Shown: positions 8,448 to 18,853 of the stretch, one piece after another | How positions within the stretch are numbered: position 1 is the first letter of the stretch | Layout: each line of letters begins with the position of its first letter | From: JBFMHP01 sp040752855 | GTDB lineage: Bacteria; Pseudomonadota; Gammaproteobacteria; RBG-16-57-12 | DNA: 39,210 bases | NCBI GenBank assembly: GCA_040752855.1 | Contig: JBFMHP010000035.1 | Span: 1-39,210 of the forward strand | Reading direction: 5' to 3' | Made by a program: the position numbers and the translations under genes | Notes under the pieces: model-generated | Seen by the model: the letters and a program-made list of their open reading frames with translations, nothing else | What the model was told of the DNA's origin: nothing | The model's database searches: none

Positions 8448-8597
8448 CCGAGTTGCGCAAGTTTTTCCATCGTAACCCGGCAGGCAGAGGCATCCGTCCC
8501 TGGGGTGGGCGAAGTGCATGCCCGGTGCCTCACCCTTCGACAGTGGGAGAATGGACATCCTCCCGCACGAACCCGAGGTGAGTCTATTTTTCAATCG

Positions 8598-9776
8598 TCA
8601 GATCACCCACTGCACGCGCATCTGCAATAGAGAGGGATCGTCGTCACCGGCCTCGGCATCGGTGTCCACTTGAATGTAGTTGAGCATTACCCGGATTTGG
8701 TCGTTGGGATACCAATTGACCGCCCAAGTCGTGTTGACCTCGGTCCCGCCGGTGATGGCGCCGCTGCGGCTATTGAGATCCAGCATGCTGCGGCGTACCC
8801 CCACTTCCCACACCGCTTCGCTGCGCGGAATCACTCGGCCAAAGGCACCAATGCGGCGGGCATAGTGGCGCGGCTTTCCGTTGATCACCCAACTGGCGGC
8901 GAGGTAACCGCCGTTGAAGGTCTCATCTGGTCGGTCGCCATAGCGTTGTATCCGCGTCTGGACATATTCGCCCTGCGCCAGTAATGGCCCCCAGGCGCTC
9001 GCGCCCTCCAGGCCGAAGACCTGCGCCTGGTCCACGTTGCGCATATATCCCGTGCTGATCAACCGCGCGTCGGTTACATCCGATTCGGGTTTGCTGCGGA
9101 TGCGAAGCCGGTCGGATGCGCGGGGGATGCGGTAGGAGGCCGAGAGGCCTATGTGCAGTACCCTATCCTTTTCATCGATGGGGGCGCCGGTCACGCGGCC
9201 GCTGAAGCCATAACCCGCGCGCGCGGCAAATGGATCGGCATCCTCGATATCTGTCTCCCGGAATGCGCCGGCTTGCGCGGCCCATCGGCCGCCCCAGCGG
9301 TGCAGCCCGAGGCCAACATTGGTGCCGGGCGCCAGGGCATTGGCCAGCGAGCGCTCCATGAAGATGATGTGGTTGGAGCTTGTGGCTTCCTCCAGGCCGA
9401 AGGGTTCCTGAAATTGGCCAATGGTGAGCGCGGCGCGATCAAATCCGTTGTAGCGCAGCCAGAGGGTGCGAAAGCGTTCTTGCGTGTCCGCCAGGTCATA
9501 CTGGGCGTTCAGACGCCAATCCTTGAAGAATCTGGCGTCCGCCGCCAGACGCGCGCGGCGCACCTTCGCGCGATCATTCATTGGCGTTGCGTCTTCATTG
9601 AATATCGCGCCGTCCAGGTGCAGCCGGCCGCCGATTTTCATCCTGAAGTCGCCGGAAGGGGATCGATAGGAAATGCTGTCGGTGGTGGTGGCCGCAAGGC
9701 CGCTCGCCTTGACCGGCAGGGACGACAGGACGAGCATCCCGCACATCACCTTCGTCCAGGCGGTAATAGATATCAT
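8598..9776 (-). CDS. OprO/OprP-like phosphate-selective-type porin
   Basis: A 392-residue outer-membrane beta-barrel protein. A signal peptide ends near residue 25 (AWTKVMCGMLVLSSLPVKAS). The mature part starts with FRMKIGGRLHLDGAIF and RRARLAADARFFKDWRLNAQ, typical of the OprO/OprP family (PF07396), then shows alternating strands such as ALTIGQFQEPFGLEE and a last strand LLQMRVQWVI. The family forms trimeric anion channels, but many relatives are not phosphate-specific. GAGGTC before the ATG at 9776 fits a ribosome site. It follows the hydrolase gene by 80 bases and may be the last gene of the P-loop/ABC/hydrolase unit, giving an outer-membrane exit or entry for whatever that unit handles. 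The final residue is Ile rather than the usual aromatic residue. Confidence 0.85.
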   Translation of the reverse strand: MISITAWTKVMCGMLVLSSLPVKASGLAATTTDSISYRSPSGDFRMKIGGRLHLDGAIFNEDATPMNDRAKVRRARLAADARFFKDWRLNAQYDLADTQERFRTLWLRYNGFDRAALTIGQFQEPFGLEEATSSNHIIFMERSLANALAPGTNVGLGLHRWGGRWAAQAGAFRETDIEDADPFAARAGYGFSGRVTGAPIDEKDRVLHIGLSASYRIPRASDRLRIRSKPESDVTDARLISTGYMRNVDQAQVFGLEGASAWGPLLAQGEYVQTRIQRYGDRPDETFNGGYLAASWVINGKPRHYARRIGAFGRVIPRSEAVWEVGVRRSMLDLNSRSGAITGGTEVNTTWAVNWYPNDQIRVMLNYIQVDTDAEAGDDDPSLLQMRVQWVI

Positions 9777-9856
9777 TGTTGACCTCGTGAGTTGTGTGGA
9801 GGGCTGTCCTGACGCAGACAGTCATTGCGGCAATCTCTGCGTCGAACGCCGTTTCC

Positions 9857-10716
9857 TCAAGGCATCAGCGCTTCATGGGATAAGACTTGCGGCGATGGCA
9901 GTGGGCATGGTCGGTTGCGAACGGGAAGTGTTGGGTGCGAGAAAAAGCGCTGGAACACCCTCTCGGCCATGCCTCCCGCCTTGACGCTGCGCGAAAAGGA
10001 GTGATCGGTCTCGGGTAAAGCGATAAAGCGGAACTCGGTGTCCAGTCCATGCCGCCGTGCCGCCTGCTCCATGGCGCTCACCCAGCGCTGCCCGCGCTCG
10101 AAGCGGGTGTGCCCTTGCTGTTGATCCAGGTTTGACGATTGTCGCAGCGCCTTATCTCGAGTGGTGTCTTCTTTGCCTACCAGCACATAGGCGGGGATGC
10201 TCAGAAACGCAGCGGCTTGGAAGGTCATTCCGGGCAGCTTGGGGTGCGGGCCGATGCCGTAGGGAAAGCGCCTGGTGGGATCGGGAAAGGTGTACCAGCC
10301 GGCGGCGCCGATGGCGATAGCCGCGACGCGGTGGGGATAGGCCATGGCGTAGCGGTGAACAAACTGTCCGCCACCGGAATATCCAAACAGAAAGACCCGC
10401 TCCGTATCGGCCCCGGTGAGTTGCGTGACTTCGTCCAGAAGTCGATTCAGCGCCAGATCGGCCCGCTGACCACGCAACCCCAGCCGCTGATAACCCGGGT
10501 AGCGTTGCTCGTCAAACAGCGGGGCGGCCATCACTACCCCGTAACGCTCCGCCAGATGGGAGAAGCGCCGGGCATGGGTGGCGGCATTCCGGGAGATGCC
10601 GTGCACGGTCACCAGGACCGGCGCATTGGCGCTGCCCGCGGAGGGTTCAAAGAGGAAGTACCTCAGCGCCTCCTCGCCGCCAAGCAGCCGCTCCCGAATC
10701 CTGTTCGCTGCCTTCT

Positions 10717-10720
<4 letters not shown>
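9857..10720 (-). CDS. Alpha/beta hydrolase, poly-hydroxybutyrate depolymerase/esterase-like
   Basis: A 287-residue alpha/beta-hydrolase. The nucleophile elbow is GYSGGG with Ser 115. Asp 185 (VGKEDTTRD) and His 240 (LPETDHSFS) complete a plausible catalytic triad, and HGISRN near residue 40 supplies the oxyanion loop. The pattern is closest to PHB-depolymerase-like esterases and peptidase-S9-like hydrolases. No signal peptide is visible, so it is probably cytoplasmic. Its ATG (10720) overlaps the ABC transporter stop codon (10717) by four bases, ATGA, indicating translational coupling. The substrate is unknown; pairing with an exporter suggests release or modification of the transported compound. 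Confidence 0.85.
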
Positions 10721-12447
<1,727 letters not shown>

Positions 12448-12448
12448 C

Positions 12449-13546
12449 TCAGCCCACCTTGGATGTTGGTGCCGTCAGTTCGCCATGGCGCTCGAAGAGC
12501 TGGACCGCGATGTCGGGAGAAGACAAGGCATCCAGCCCCAGCACCGGCAGCCCTGTCACCGCTTCGGCCTCACGGCTGGCAAGCGGTGAAGCGCTCAGGC
12601 AGCCGCTGAGCGCAAGCAGCGGCAGACCTCGCTGGCGCAGCCACTCTGCGCCGCTGCAGGCGCCCATCGCATCGCCGGCCGCGAAGATCACGGCATTCAC
12701 GCTGGATTTGAATGGCGGTGATTCCAGCAGCATGGCGGTCTCCCGTTGAAACAGCCCATCGGCGATCTCCATGACGATCGCCTCCACGCCTTGGTTGCGC
12801 AGATGGCTCATGAGCCGGGATTGAATGCACTCCAATTGTGCGAGGCTGGCACGGTAAGTGGAGGCAAATCCGGCGTCGGTGAAGTCCACCACGTCGATGG
12901 CCCCCGAGTCGCTCATTAGCCAGCGGTCGCCACCGGCGCCGGTGCCAGTGAGTTTTGCGCCCCCCACCTTCATGCCGGCGCGAGACAGGCCTTTGATCAG
13001 GTGCGCAGCAGTGGTGGTCTTTCCGGCATTCATCGCTGTGCCGACCACCGCGAGCACGAGTGGCTGGGAATGTTTGGCCTCCGGTGGATCGATGCCCCAA
13101 TCGGCGATATTGATCGGCATGCCATTGGCATCTCCCAGCAGTCCCAATGGTTGGATGCGCGTCGGAGTGCCGGTGCCGGAGTGGCGGCTGAGGCAGATGG
13201 ACGCGATGCCACCTGCGGCGACCAAATGACAAGCGGACAAATCAGCGGGCACTTCGGACTCGAATTGATCGGGGGCGTAACGGTTGCCATAGCACACCAC
13301 CACCTCGTCGCCCGAAAACAGCGGCGCCCGGCGTCCGTGCTCCAGCTCGATGCGCTGGTGGTGGCCGAGCTTTTCCACGCGGGCGAGCAGCAGGTCACCG
13401 GAGTGCGGTTGCCGTTCGCCAGTCAGCAGGGTTTTGATGGCGGATCGCTCGACCCGGCGGGTGGTGTATGCAAACTTGGCCATCGCTAGGCGTTCGGGCT
13501 TCAGGGCGATGGGCCGGGTCAACATTTCTAAATGGTTAGTTTTCAT
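12449..13546 (-). CDS. P-loop NTPase-domain protein, DUF1611/DgcN-like
   Basis: A 365-residue protein whose C-terminal two thirds form a P-loop domain. Walker A GTAMNAGKTT is at residues 169-178, preceded by a hydrophobic strand (LVLAVV), and followed by GAKLTGTGAGGDRW and an acidic strand VVDFTDAG. The deviant NAGKTT loop resembles MinD/CobB-type and DUF1611 (DgcN-like) enzymes, some of which modify amino acids. The first 130 residues form a separate beta-rich domain I do not recognise. The ATG at 13546 is preferred over 13576 because AGAGGAGGAG lies just before it. It heads a coupled unit with the ABC exporter (one-base gap), hydrolase and porin. A role in making or loading the exported compound is inferred; the enzyme class is not established. 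Confidence 0.7.
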   Translation of the reverse strand: MKTNHLEMLTRPIALKPERLAMAKFAYTTRRVERSAIKTLLTGERQPHSGDLLLARVEKLGHHQRIELEHGRRAPLFSGDEVVVCYGNRYAPDQFESEVPADLSACHLVAAGGIASICLSRHSGTGTPTRIQPLGLLGDANGMPINIADWGIDPPEAKHSQPLVLAVVGTAMNAGKTTTAAHLIKGLSRAGMKVGGAKLTGTGAGGDRWLMSDSGAIDVVDFTDAGFASTYRASLAQLECIQSRLMSHLRNQGVEAIVMEIADGLFQRETAMLLESPPFKSSVNAVIFAAGDAMGACSGAEWLRQRGLPLLALSGCLSASPLASREAEAVTGLPVLGLDALSSPDIAVQLFERHGELTAPTSKVG

Positions 13547-13576
13547 GGCGACTCCTCCTCTGATATGGTCCCTCAA

Positions 13577-14229
13577 CAGTTCGCCTCAACAGCCGGGGCG
13601 AAGAGTATTGTTGACTGCGAGAGGTATTACAGCAGCGCAACATGAAGCCGCACTCGGGAAAAAGATTAATTACACATTAAGATGCGGTGACAGAACGATG
13701 ATGGGCCTGCCGCATCCGCCAAACCTGATGCAGGCGAAGGGCGCACGGCCGGATGAAGGGATGCGCTGCGGGTGGAGGCGGGACAGCGGCTCGCGGCACG
13801 GTGCGGATATCAAGGGAAATAGGGGTGCCGACAGTATCATGCAGCGGTCGGACTGCCGCTGTCAGGTATGCGCGGCCACAATTTCCGCATAGACTTAACC
13901 CGAACGTTGCATAATTTTTCGGCGCAGGACCTCTTTGCTACTTCTATAGCAGCATTTGCAGGCGGTGCTCAATTTTGCGGCGCGGTGTGGGTATCAGATA
14001 GGCGTTGTGAGTGATGAGGTGAGAGTGAACACATTGCCATCGTAAAGATGGCTCCTGCGTTCTTTGCGCAGCATGACGAAAGGGCTATGTGATTTACCGA
14101 GCTGAAGCCCGCCGCCGGGGAGGCGAGATTCTTCGTCGAGGACGAACTGGTATCCTCTTACCGCGAGCGTATCGATACCGGAAAAGCGGATGACTTTGAC
14201 CGATCGAGGCGCTGGTCAGCTCGGATATT
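13577..14229. other. Gene-poor, apparently decayed intergenic region
   Basis: About 650 bases with no convincing intact gene on either strand. It contains an IclR-like 3' remnant (13748-13822, listed separately). Around 14093-14274 there is a plus-strand stretch that reads like protein in two frames: ARFFVEDELVSSYRERIDTG, then after one shifted base IEALVSSDISSMCAGEFD, ending at a TAG at 14272. I do not recognise that fragment. The rest shows no repeats or clear promoters. Confidence 0.5.
13748..13822 (+). pseudogene. Remnant of an IclR-type gene 3' end
   Basis: Roughly 60 bases align with the last 60 bases of the IclR gene (about 5997-6060) with some nine differences and a one-base gap by eye. 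In frame it reads RVEAGQRLAARCGYQGK before a TAG at 13820, against LVEAGQRLSARCGFEGV in the intact gene. The upstream sequence is too degraded to be an active gene. It is most easily explained as the tail of a lost paralogue or a small duplication. Confidence 0.5.
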
Positions 14230-14334
14230 TCAAGCATGTGCGCTGGTGAGTTCGACATAGGTCTGAAACGCTAGTACGGTGACGATGAGCGCGCCGAGCA
14301 TCGCCCAAATAATCTTGTTGATGATGTTGTCCAT
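14230..14334 (-). CDS. Possible 34-residue single-pass membrane protein
   Basis: A short reading frame starts MDNIINKIIWAML and continues with GALIVTVLAFQTYVELTS, a single membrane helix with a short polar tail. CCAGGAT lies at a good distance before the ATG at 14334, and the stop is at 14230. It is divergent from the membrane/TPR gene at 14355. No family is recognised. Its 3' part overlaps a degraded plus-strand coding-like stretch, which lowers confidence. Confidence 0.42.
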   Translation of the reverse strand: MDNIINKIIWAMLGALIVTVLAFQTYVELTSAHA

Positions 14335-14354
14335 ACAGTTGATCCTGGCAATTG

Positions 14355-15743
14355 ATGGATGAGATCCTATCGCGCGATCATGTCAGAGATATTTCAATCA
14401 CGCGCGCTGTCGAACACATTCAAACGTTGGCGAATATTATGAATCACCGATGGATAGTATGGGGCGTTTTTGTCTTGATCATGGGCGGCTATCTGCTCAT
14501 GGCGGTGAAATATCCCTTTGCTTATATCTATGCCACGTACGAGGATATGTACGGAGAGTGGGCGCAGTTTTACTTTTTCCTGGCCGCGTGCCTATTTTCT
14601 TTCAAGGTGGCGCTGCGCCCGTCTAAGTATCGAGCCTTCTTTTCCCTGCTGGGCGTCGCGTGTCTATACGTGTTGCTGGAAGAGGTCTCCTGGGGGCAGC
14701 GCCTCTTCGGCTTCGAATCGCCGGATCTGTTCAAGGAATCCAATCTCCAAGGTGAAACCAATCTGCACAACTTTTTTGTCGGCCCTTATGACACGCTACT
14801 CAAACGCGCGTTCGAATATGGCTTGTGCCTGGCCTTCATCGGTTATGGTCTGCTTTATCCCTTGTTATTGCGCAGGCAGTTTTCTCCGGCGCACTGGTTG
14901 GATAAGAAGGGCTTGGCAGCGCCGCCGCTGTATCTGTGGCCGATGTTCGTGGTCGCGGGTGTTCTCGAACTCAAACCGCTTGCCTTCAATGAGGCCGAAG
15001 TAGCCGAGATATTGATCGGATTCGCGCTGGCGGGCTTGGCGCTGCATTATGCGTACACAATATCCCGCGGGCTGCCGGTACACGAGGATGCGCAATGGCC
15101 GGCGCAGAATGCAAAGTCGCTCGGGCTGCGACATGTTGCTTTGGTCGGCGCGGTGGGTGTGTCGGCGATTATCACCACGGAAGTGTTTCATTTATCGCCC
15201 GAACGGCAGATTGAAAGCGAAGGTCGTTTCGATAACGGCGTAGAGAAATTCGCATCCCGTTATGCACGCTTCGGGCAATGGGATAAGGAAGCGCTGCTGT
15301 TGCATTACCTGCATGAAAAATACCCTGATGATCGGCCGCTGCTGCGCAGGATGGCCGATGCCTACCGCAGCGCGGGCGATATTGAGCAATACCAAGCCTA
15401 TCTCGATCGCGTGTTGCGACTGGATCTGGCGGATTATCAGGAGAATCCCAACAGCGAAGCGGTCAATCGCGCGCTGGCGCTTGATTATCGCCTGGCCGGC
15501 GATGGCGCCAAGGAAGAAGTTCACTTGCAGCAGGCGCTGGCGCTCGGCATAGAACGGGTGCAGCGGAATCCTGACAGCGCGAGCGCCCATTACTCGATCG
15601 GCAAGACCTATCGCCTGATGGGGCGCGACCGCGAGGCGTTGGAGCATTTCACCCAGGCTTACGAACGGGAGCCGGCGGTGGAGAAGTACAAGCGCGCCTA
15701 TCTGCGCGCCAAGGTTCGCGCCGAAGATGCGGGGGAAGAATAA
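14355..15743 (+). CDS. Multi-pass membrane protein with C-terminal TPR repeats
   Basis: A 462-residue protein of a widespread uncharacterised family. Several membrane helices fill the first 280 residues, including WIVWGVFVLIMGGYLLMAV and YLWPMFVVAGVLEL. Between helices lies the family signature LEEVSWGQRLFGFESP followed by ESNLQGETNLHNFF. The C-terminal part (about 300-460) is soluble and TPR-like: YLHEKYPDDRPLLRRMADAY and SASAHYSIGKTYRLMGRDRE. The function is unknown. The start is uncertain: ATG 14355 gives the longest product, while ATG 14439 (MNHRWIVWG) places the first helix directly at the N-terminus; neither has a good ribosome site. The stop codon directly abuts the 132-bp palindromic element, and the gene is convergent with tgpA. 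Confidence 0.8.
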   Translation: MDEILSRDHVRDISITRAVEHIQTLANIMNHRWIVWGVFVLIMGGYLLMAVKYPFAYIYATYEDMYGEWAQFYFFLAACLFSFKVALRPSKYRAFFSLLGVACLYVLLEEVSWGQRLFGFESPDLFKESNLQGETNLHNFFVGPYDTLLKRAFEYGLCLAFIGYGLLYPLLLRRQFSPAHWLDKKGLAAPPLYLWPMFVVAGVLELKPLAFNEAEVAEILIGFALAGLALHYAYTISRGLPVHEDAQWPAQNAKSLGLRHVALVGAVGVSAIITTEVFHLSPERQIESEGRFDNGVEKFASRYARFGQWDKEALLLHYLHEKYPDDRPLLRRMADAYRSAGDIEQYQAYLDRVLRLDLADYQENPNSEAVNRALALDYRLAGDGAKEEVHLQQALALGIERVQRNPDSASAHYSIGKTYRLMGRDREALEHFTQAYEREPAVEKYKRAYLRAKVRAEDAGEE

Positions 15744-15875
15744 ATGTAGGGTGGGTTAGCGATTTTTGCGTAGCCCACCAGGTGGTGCCGTCCGGCACTC
15801 CTTGAAAAAACGATTGCGTTGCTTCGCAACATTCGGTGGGTTACGGCGCCGGTTGGCGCCTAACCCACCCTACAT
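15744..15875. mobile_element. 132-bp palindromic MITE-like element, copy 2 (inverted)
   Basis: Begins immediately after the TAA of the membrane/TPR gene with ATGTAGGGTGGGTTAG and ends TAACCCACCCTACAT. The interior is the reverse complement of copy 1 (shared CGATTGCGTTGCTTCGCAAC and GTGCCGTCCGGCAC hairpins). Its right end lies inside the tgpA reading frame and provides that gene's last residues and stop codon. It fills the whole convergent gap and probably serves as a two-way terminator-like structure. Confidence 0.82.
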
Positions 15876-17893
15876 TTAGTTGCGAAGGATTTGACCGCAT
15901 CTTGCAGTTGTGAGATTTGCGCGCGGGACGGATCACGGCCGTAGCGCAGGGCGAGATACTGTTGTGTGATGCGGTGGATGTCGTGGCTCAGTTCCGGGCA
16001 GGCGGCAGCGGCCTTGCGCGCGAAATCCAGCGCCCCTTCGTGCGGTGCACGCTGCAGGCCGCGCCGTGACAGCGCGCGGCAGAAGCGCTGGAACGCGCGT
16101 TGAACCGGGTCGCGCGTCTTGGTCTGATGCAGCAATAAATACACCGCCAGCGCAACCACGCACAGGCCGAGCAGCGCGAACAGCAATGCAATCATCTTTT
16201 TCCAGCCGAAGTCATCCAGGCCGAAGGCGCCGAGCAACTGGCGCTGCTTCTCCGGGCCGTAGCCCAGCACCCATTGATCCCAGTGATAATTGATGGCGTC
16301 CCAGCCGTGGCCGAGATGTTGCCAGCCCTGCGCCAGCCACGAGATGTCCAGTTGCCGGCGCGGAGAGGTGAGCGATTCGCTGAAGCGCACGCTATCGAGC
16401 GTGGTTTCGATGCGTTCCGGCGGGATGGCGGCGGTTGGATCGACGCGCACCCAGCCGCGGGATTCCAGCCAGACCTCGGACCAGGCGTGCGCGTCGGACT
16501 GGCGCACGATCAAGTAGTCGCCCATGGGATTGAGTTCCCCGCCTTGATAGCCGGTGACGATGCGCGCGGGGATGCCGGCGGCGCGCATCAAGGTGGTGAA
16601 GCTCGCTGCGTAGTGTTCGCAAAAGCCGCGCCGCGTGTCGAACAGAAACTCGTCGACCGTATCCATGCCGAGCAATCGCGGCGGTTGCCGGGTGTAGATG
16701 AAGGGCTGCTCACGGAAATAGGACAAGGCGCGCGCGACGATTTCCTCGGCCGGCAGCCCTGCGGCGCGCCACTGCTGCGCGAGGGCGAGGGTCTGCGGAT
16801 TGCGCTGCGCGGGCAGTGCGCGCGCCAGGGTGAGCTCGGTCAAGCGCGGCGGTCTGCTGCCGGTGTGGTAGCGCAGGCTCGAACTCATCTGGTAACGCAT
16901 CAACTCGCTGATGCGCTGTTTGTGCAGCAGTTGATAATCGAAGCGCAGAAACGCATAGTCCGGCAGCGTGACCGGCAAGTCCAAGGCGAACAGCCAGCGC
17001 TGCTGATGCGGCTCGAGGATCACCTGGTAGCGCACGATCTCGCGCGCCTCGGCCAGCGCCGTGGCGGGGAGTTGCGCGGCAAAGGCCGCTTCGTCGATGC
17101 CGCGCCACTGCCGGCCGTCGGTGTTCCACAGCACCGGGCCGCGCCAGTAGAGTTGGTTGGCCGGCGGCGGAGGATCGAGGAAGCGCACGCGGAACGCGAT
17201 GTCCTGCGAATCGGCCAGATCGCTGATCGCCCCCATATTCAATTCATCGCTGAGCCCGGTGCGGGCGCTGTGCGCGCCCAGGCCGAGATTCCACAGCGGC
17301 GCGGAAAGGCGTGGGAACAACAGGAACAGCAGGATCATCATCGGCAGTGCCTGCGCCAGCAGGATGGCGGCGGTGCGCAGATGACGCACGGATGCGCGCA
17401 GCGGCGGCGGGTGCGGATCATTGAGCACCAGCAGTGTGGTGGTCAGCACCATGACCACCGCGAACAGATACACGCCATTGAAGATGGATTGGTCCTGCAG
17501 GAACAGGGCGATGACCAGGAAGTAACCGATCAGGATCACCATCATCGCATCGCGCTGAGTGCGCGTCTCCAACAGCTTCAAACACAGCATCAGCGCGAGC
17601 AGCGCGCTGCCGGGGATGATGCCGTTGAGGGTGCGATATTCAATCAGAACCGCGGCCACACCCGCCAAGGTCAACGCGGTACGCAGCACGGTTGCGGGCA
17701 TGGCGCGCCCCTTGAGGTCATGCAGCAGACGCCAGCTGACCAGAAGCGCGCAGAAGCCGCCGAGCCACCAGGGCTGCTTGAAAAAATGCGGCAGCAGGAC
17801 CAGCAGCGTCGTGCCGCTCAGCCACAGCATGGCGGTCAATGCCGGTGTGGCCGCTTCCTCGCGATGGACCGATGAACCGCGCCGGCGCAGCAT
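15860..17893 (-). CDS. tgpA: TgpA-type membrane transglutaminase-like protein
   Basis: A 677-residue protein with the TgpA layout. About six N-terminal membrane helices (DUF3488) cover residues 20-200. A periplasmic transglutaminase-like domain has the triad Cys 425 (RRGFCEHYAASF), His 469 (SDAHAWSEVW) and Asp 485 (VRVDPTAA). A further membrane helix (ALLFALLGLCVVALAVYLLL) is followed by a C-terminal DUF4129-like tail. TgpA is essential in Pseudomonas aeruginosa, but its substrate is unclear. It starts three bases after the DUF58 stop codon, forming the usual moxR-DUF58-tgpA operon. The last residues, CRVG and stop, are encoded by the end of a palindromic repeat, so the natural C-terminus has been replaced or extended by repeat insertion. 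Confidence 0.92.
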   Translation of the reverse strand: MLRRRGSSVHREEAATPALTAMLWLSGTTLLVLLPHFFKQPWWLGGFCALLVSWRLLHDLKGRAMPATVLRTALTLAGVAAVLIEYRTLNGIIPGSALLALMLCLKLLETRTQRDAMMVILIGYFLVIALFLQDQSIFNGVYLFAVVMVLTTTLLVLNDPHPPPLRASVRHLRTAAILLAQALPMMILLFLLFPRLSAPLWNLGLGAHSARTGLSDELNMGAISDLADSQDIAFRVRFLDPPPPANQLYWRGPVLWNTDGRQWRGIDEAAFAAQLPATALAEAREIVRYQVILEPHQQRWLFALDLPVTLPDYAFLRFDYQLLHKQRISELMRYQMSSSLRYHTGSRPPRLTELTLARALPAQRNPQTLALAQQWRAAGLPAEEIVARALSYFREQPFIYTRQPPRLLGMDTVDEFLFDTRRGFCEHYAASFTTLMRAAGIPARIVTGYQGGELNPMGDYLIVRQSDAHAWSEVWLESRGWVRVDPTAAIPPERIETTLDSVRFSESLTSPRRQLDISWLAQGWQHLGHGWDAINYHWDQWVLGYGPEKQRQLLGAFGLDDFGWKKMIALLFALLGLCVVALAVYLLLHQTKTRDPVQRAFQRFCRALSRRGLQRAPHEGALDFARKAAAACPELSHDIHRITQQYLALRYGRDPSRAQISQLQDAVKSFATKCRVG

Positions 17894-17896
17894 GCG

Positions 17897-18853
17897 TCAA
17901 TCCTGTTGTCCGAACAGGGCGAGCGCTGTGAGGCACTGATGCCGATGCGCCGCGCCGCTGTCCACCGGCAATTGGGCCTGCGGCAGATGCAGGCCGTAGC
18001 GCAGGCCGAGGCGCTCGGCATCGAGCACCCAGCGGCAGAGCATCGAGAGCCGTGCCTCGGTGTCCATGCCGTTCAGCAGGTCCCAGGCGAAGATCAACTC
18101 CGGCGCCTGTCCGCCGGCAAACTGCTTGGTCATCACGCCGCGCTCCTTGGCCAGCGTCTTCCAGTGCACGTGGCGCAGCGAATCTCCCGGAGCGTAGGCG
18201 CGCAGACCGGCGAAATCATCGACCCCGCGACCCTGCCCGTTGCTTTCCTCCGTCTCGGTGGCCAAGGTGTGCGGAAACGGCTGTGCGGCGGCCGGTGTGG
18301 GATACACCAAGCCGTGTCGATCGAATTCGAGATGACTCCAGGCATGAAACAGGCCGAGCGGATAGCGGGTGTAGACCGTGAAACGCCCCATGGTGTGGCG
18401 GCCGCGCCGCGTCGCCGGCCGTTCGAGATGGACCCATTGTCCGCCGGCCGGCGGCAGATCGATGCACAGCGGCGCCTCGCGCGGCCAGCCGATCTTGATC
18501 GCCGGCCGCCGGCGCCCATCGGGATTGGAGACCTGCACCGGAAAACTCAAGCGCTCCCCGGCGAACACGCCGGCGCTCCGCCCGGCCGTGAAGCGCAGGC
18601 CGTGCAGATTGCGGTAGCCGTGCAGGATGGAGACCACAGCGAGACTGGCCAGCAGAAAGGTGAGCGCGTGCGCCATGCTGTTGTTGTAATTCATCGCCGC
18701 CAGCAGCATGGCAAACAGAATGAAGCCGAAGATCATCCCGCTGCGCGTGGGCAGGATATAGATGCGGCGCCGGGTGAGGATGATCTCGCCGGACTGCGGC
18801 CCTTCGCCGATGAAAAAGCGTTGCAGATTGAGCCGTGCGACAAGCCCACGCAT
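17897..18853 (-). CDS. DUF58 domain membrane protein
   Basis: A 318-residue protein with two membrane helices near residues 37-75 (MIFGFILFAMLLAAMNY and AHALTFLLASLAVVSIL) and a C-terminal DUF58 domain marked by GRGVDDFAGLRAYAPGDSLR, then HVHWKTLAKERG. DUF58 proteins are von Willebrand-like partners of MoxR ATPases. The ATG at 18853 shares its A with the TGA of the moxR gene (TGATG). A longer frame reaching back to 19009 is only the shadow of moxR. It acts in the same membrane assembly as TgpA. Confidence 0.9.
   Translation of the reverse strand: MRGLVARLNLQRFFIGEGPQSGEIILTRRRIYILPTRSGMIFGFILFAMLLAAMNYNNSMAHALTFLLASLAVVSILHGYRNLHGLRFTAGRSAGVFAGERLSFPVQVSNPDGRRRPAIKIGWPREAPLCIDLPPAGGQWVHLERPATRRGRHTMGRFTVYTRYPLGLFHAWSHLEFDRHGLVYPTPAAAQPFPHTLATETEESNGQGRGVDDFAGLRAYAPGDSLRHVHWKTLAKERGVMTKQFAGGQAPELIFAWDLLNGMDTEARLSMLCRWVLDAERLGLRYGLHLPQAQLPVDSGAAHRHQCLTALALFGQQD

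Noticed and set aside
16274..17875. 533-residue plus-strand frame opposite tgpA
   Set aside because: Low-complexity, Gln/Arg/His-rich translation without domains; tgpA on the other strand has full catalytic motifs.
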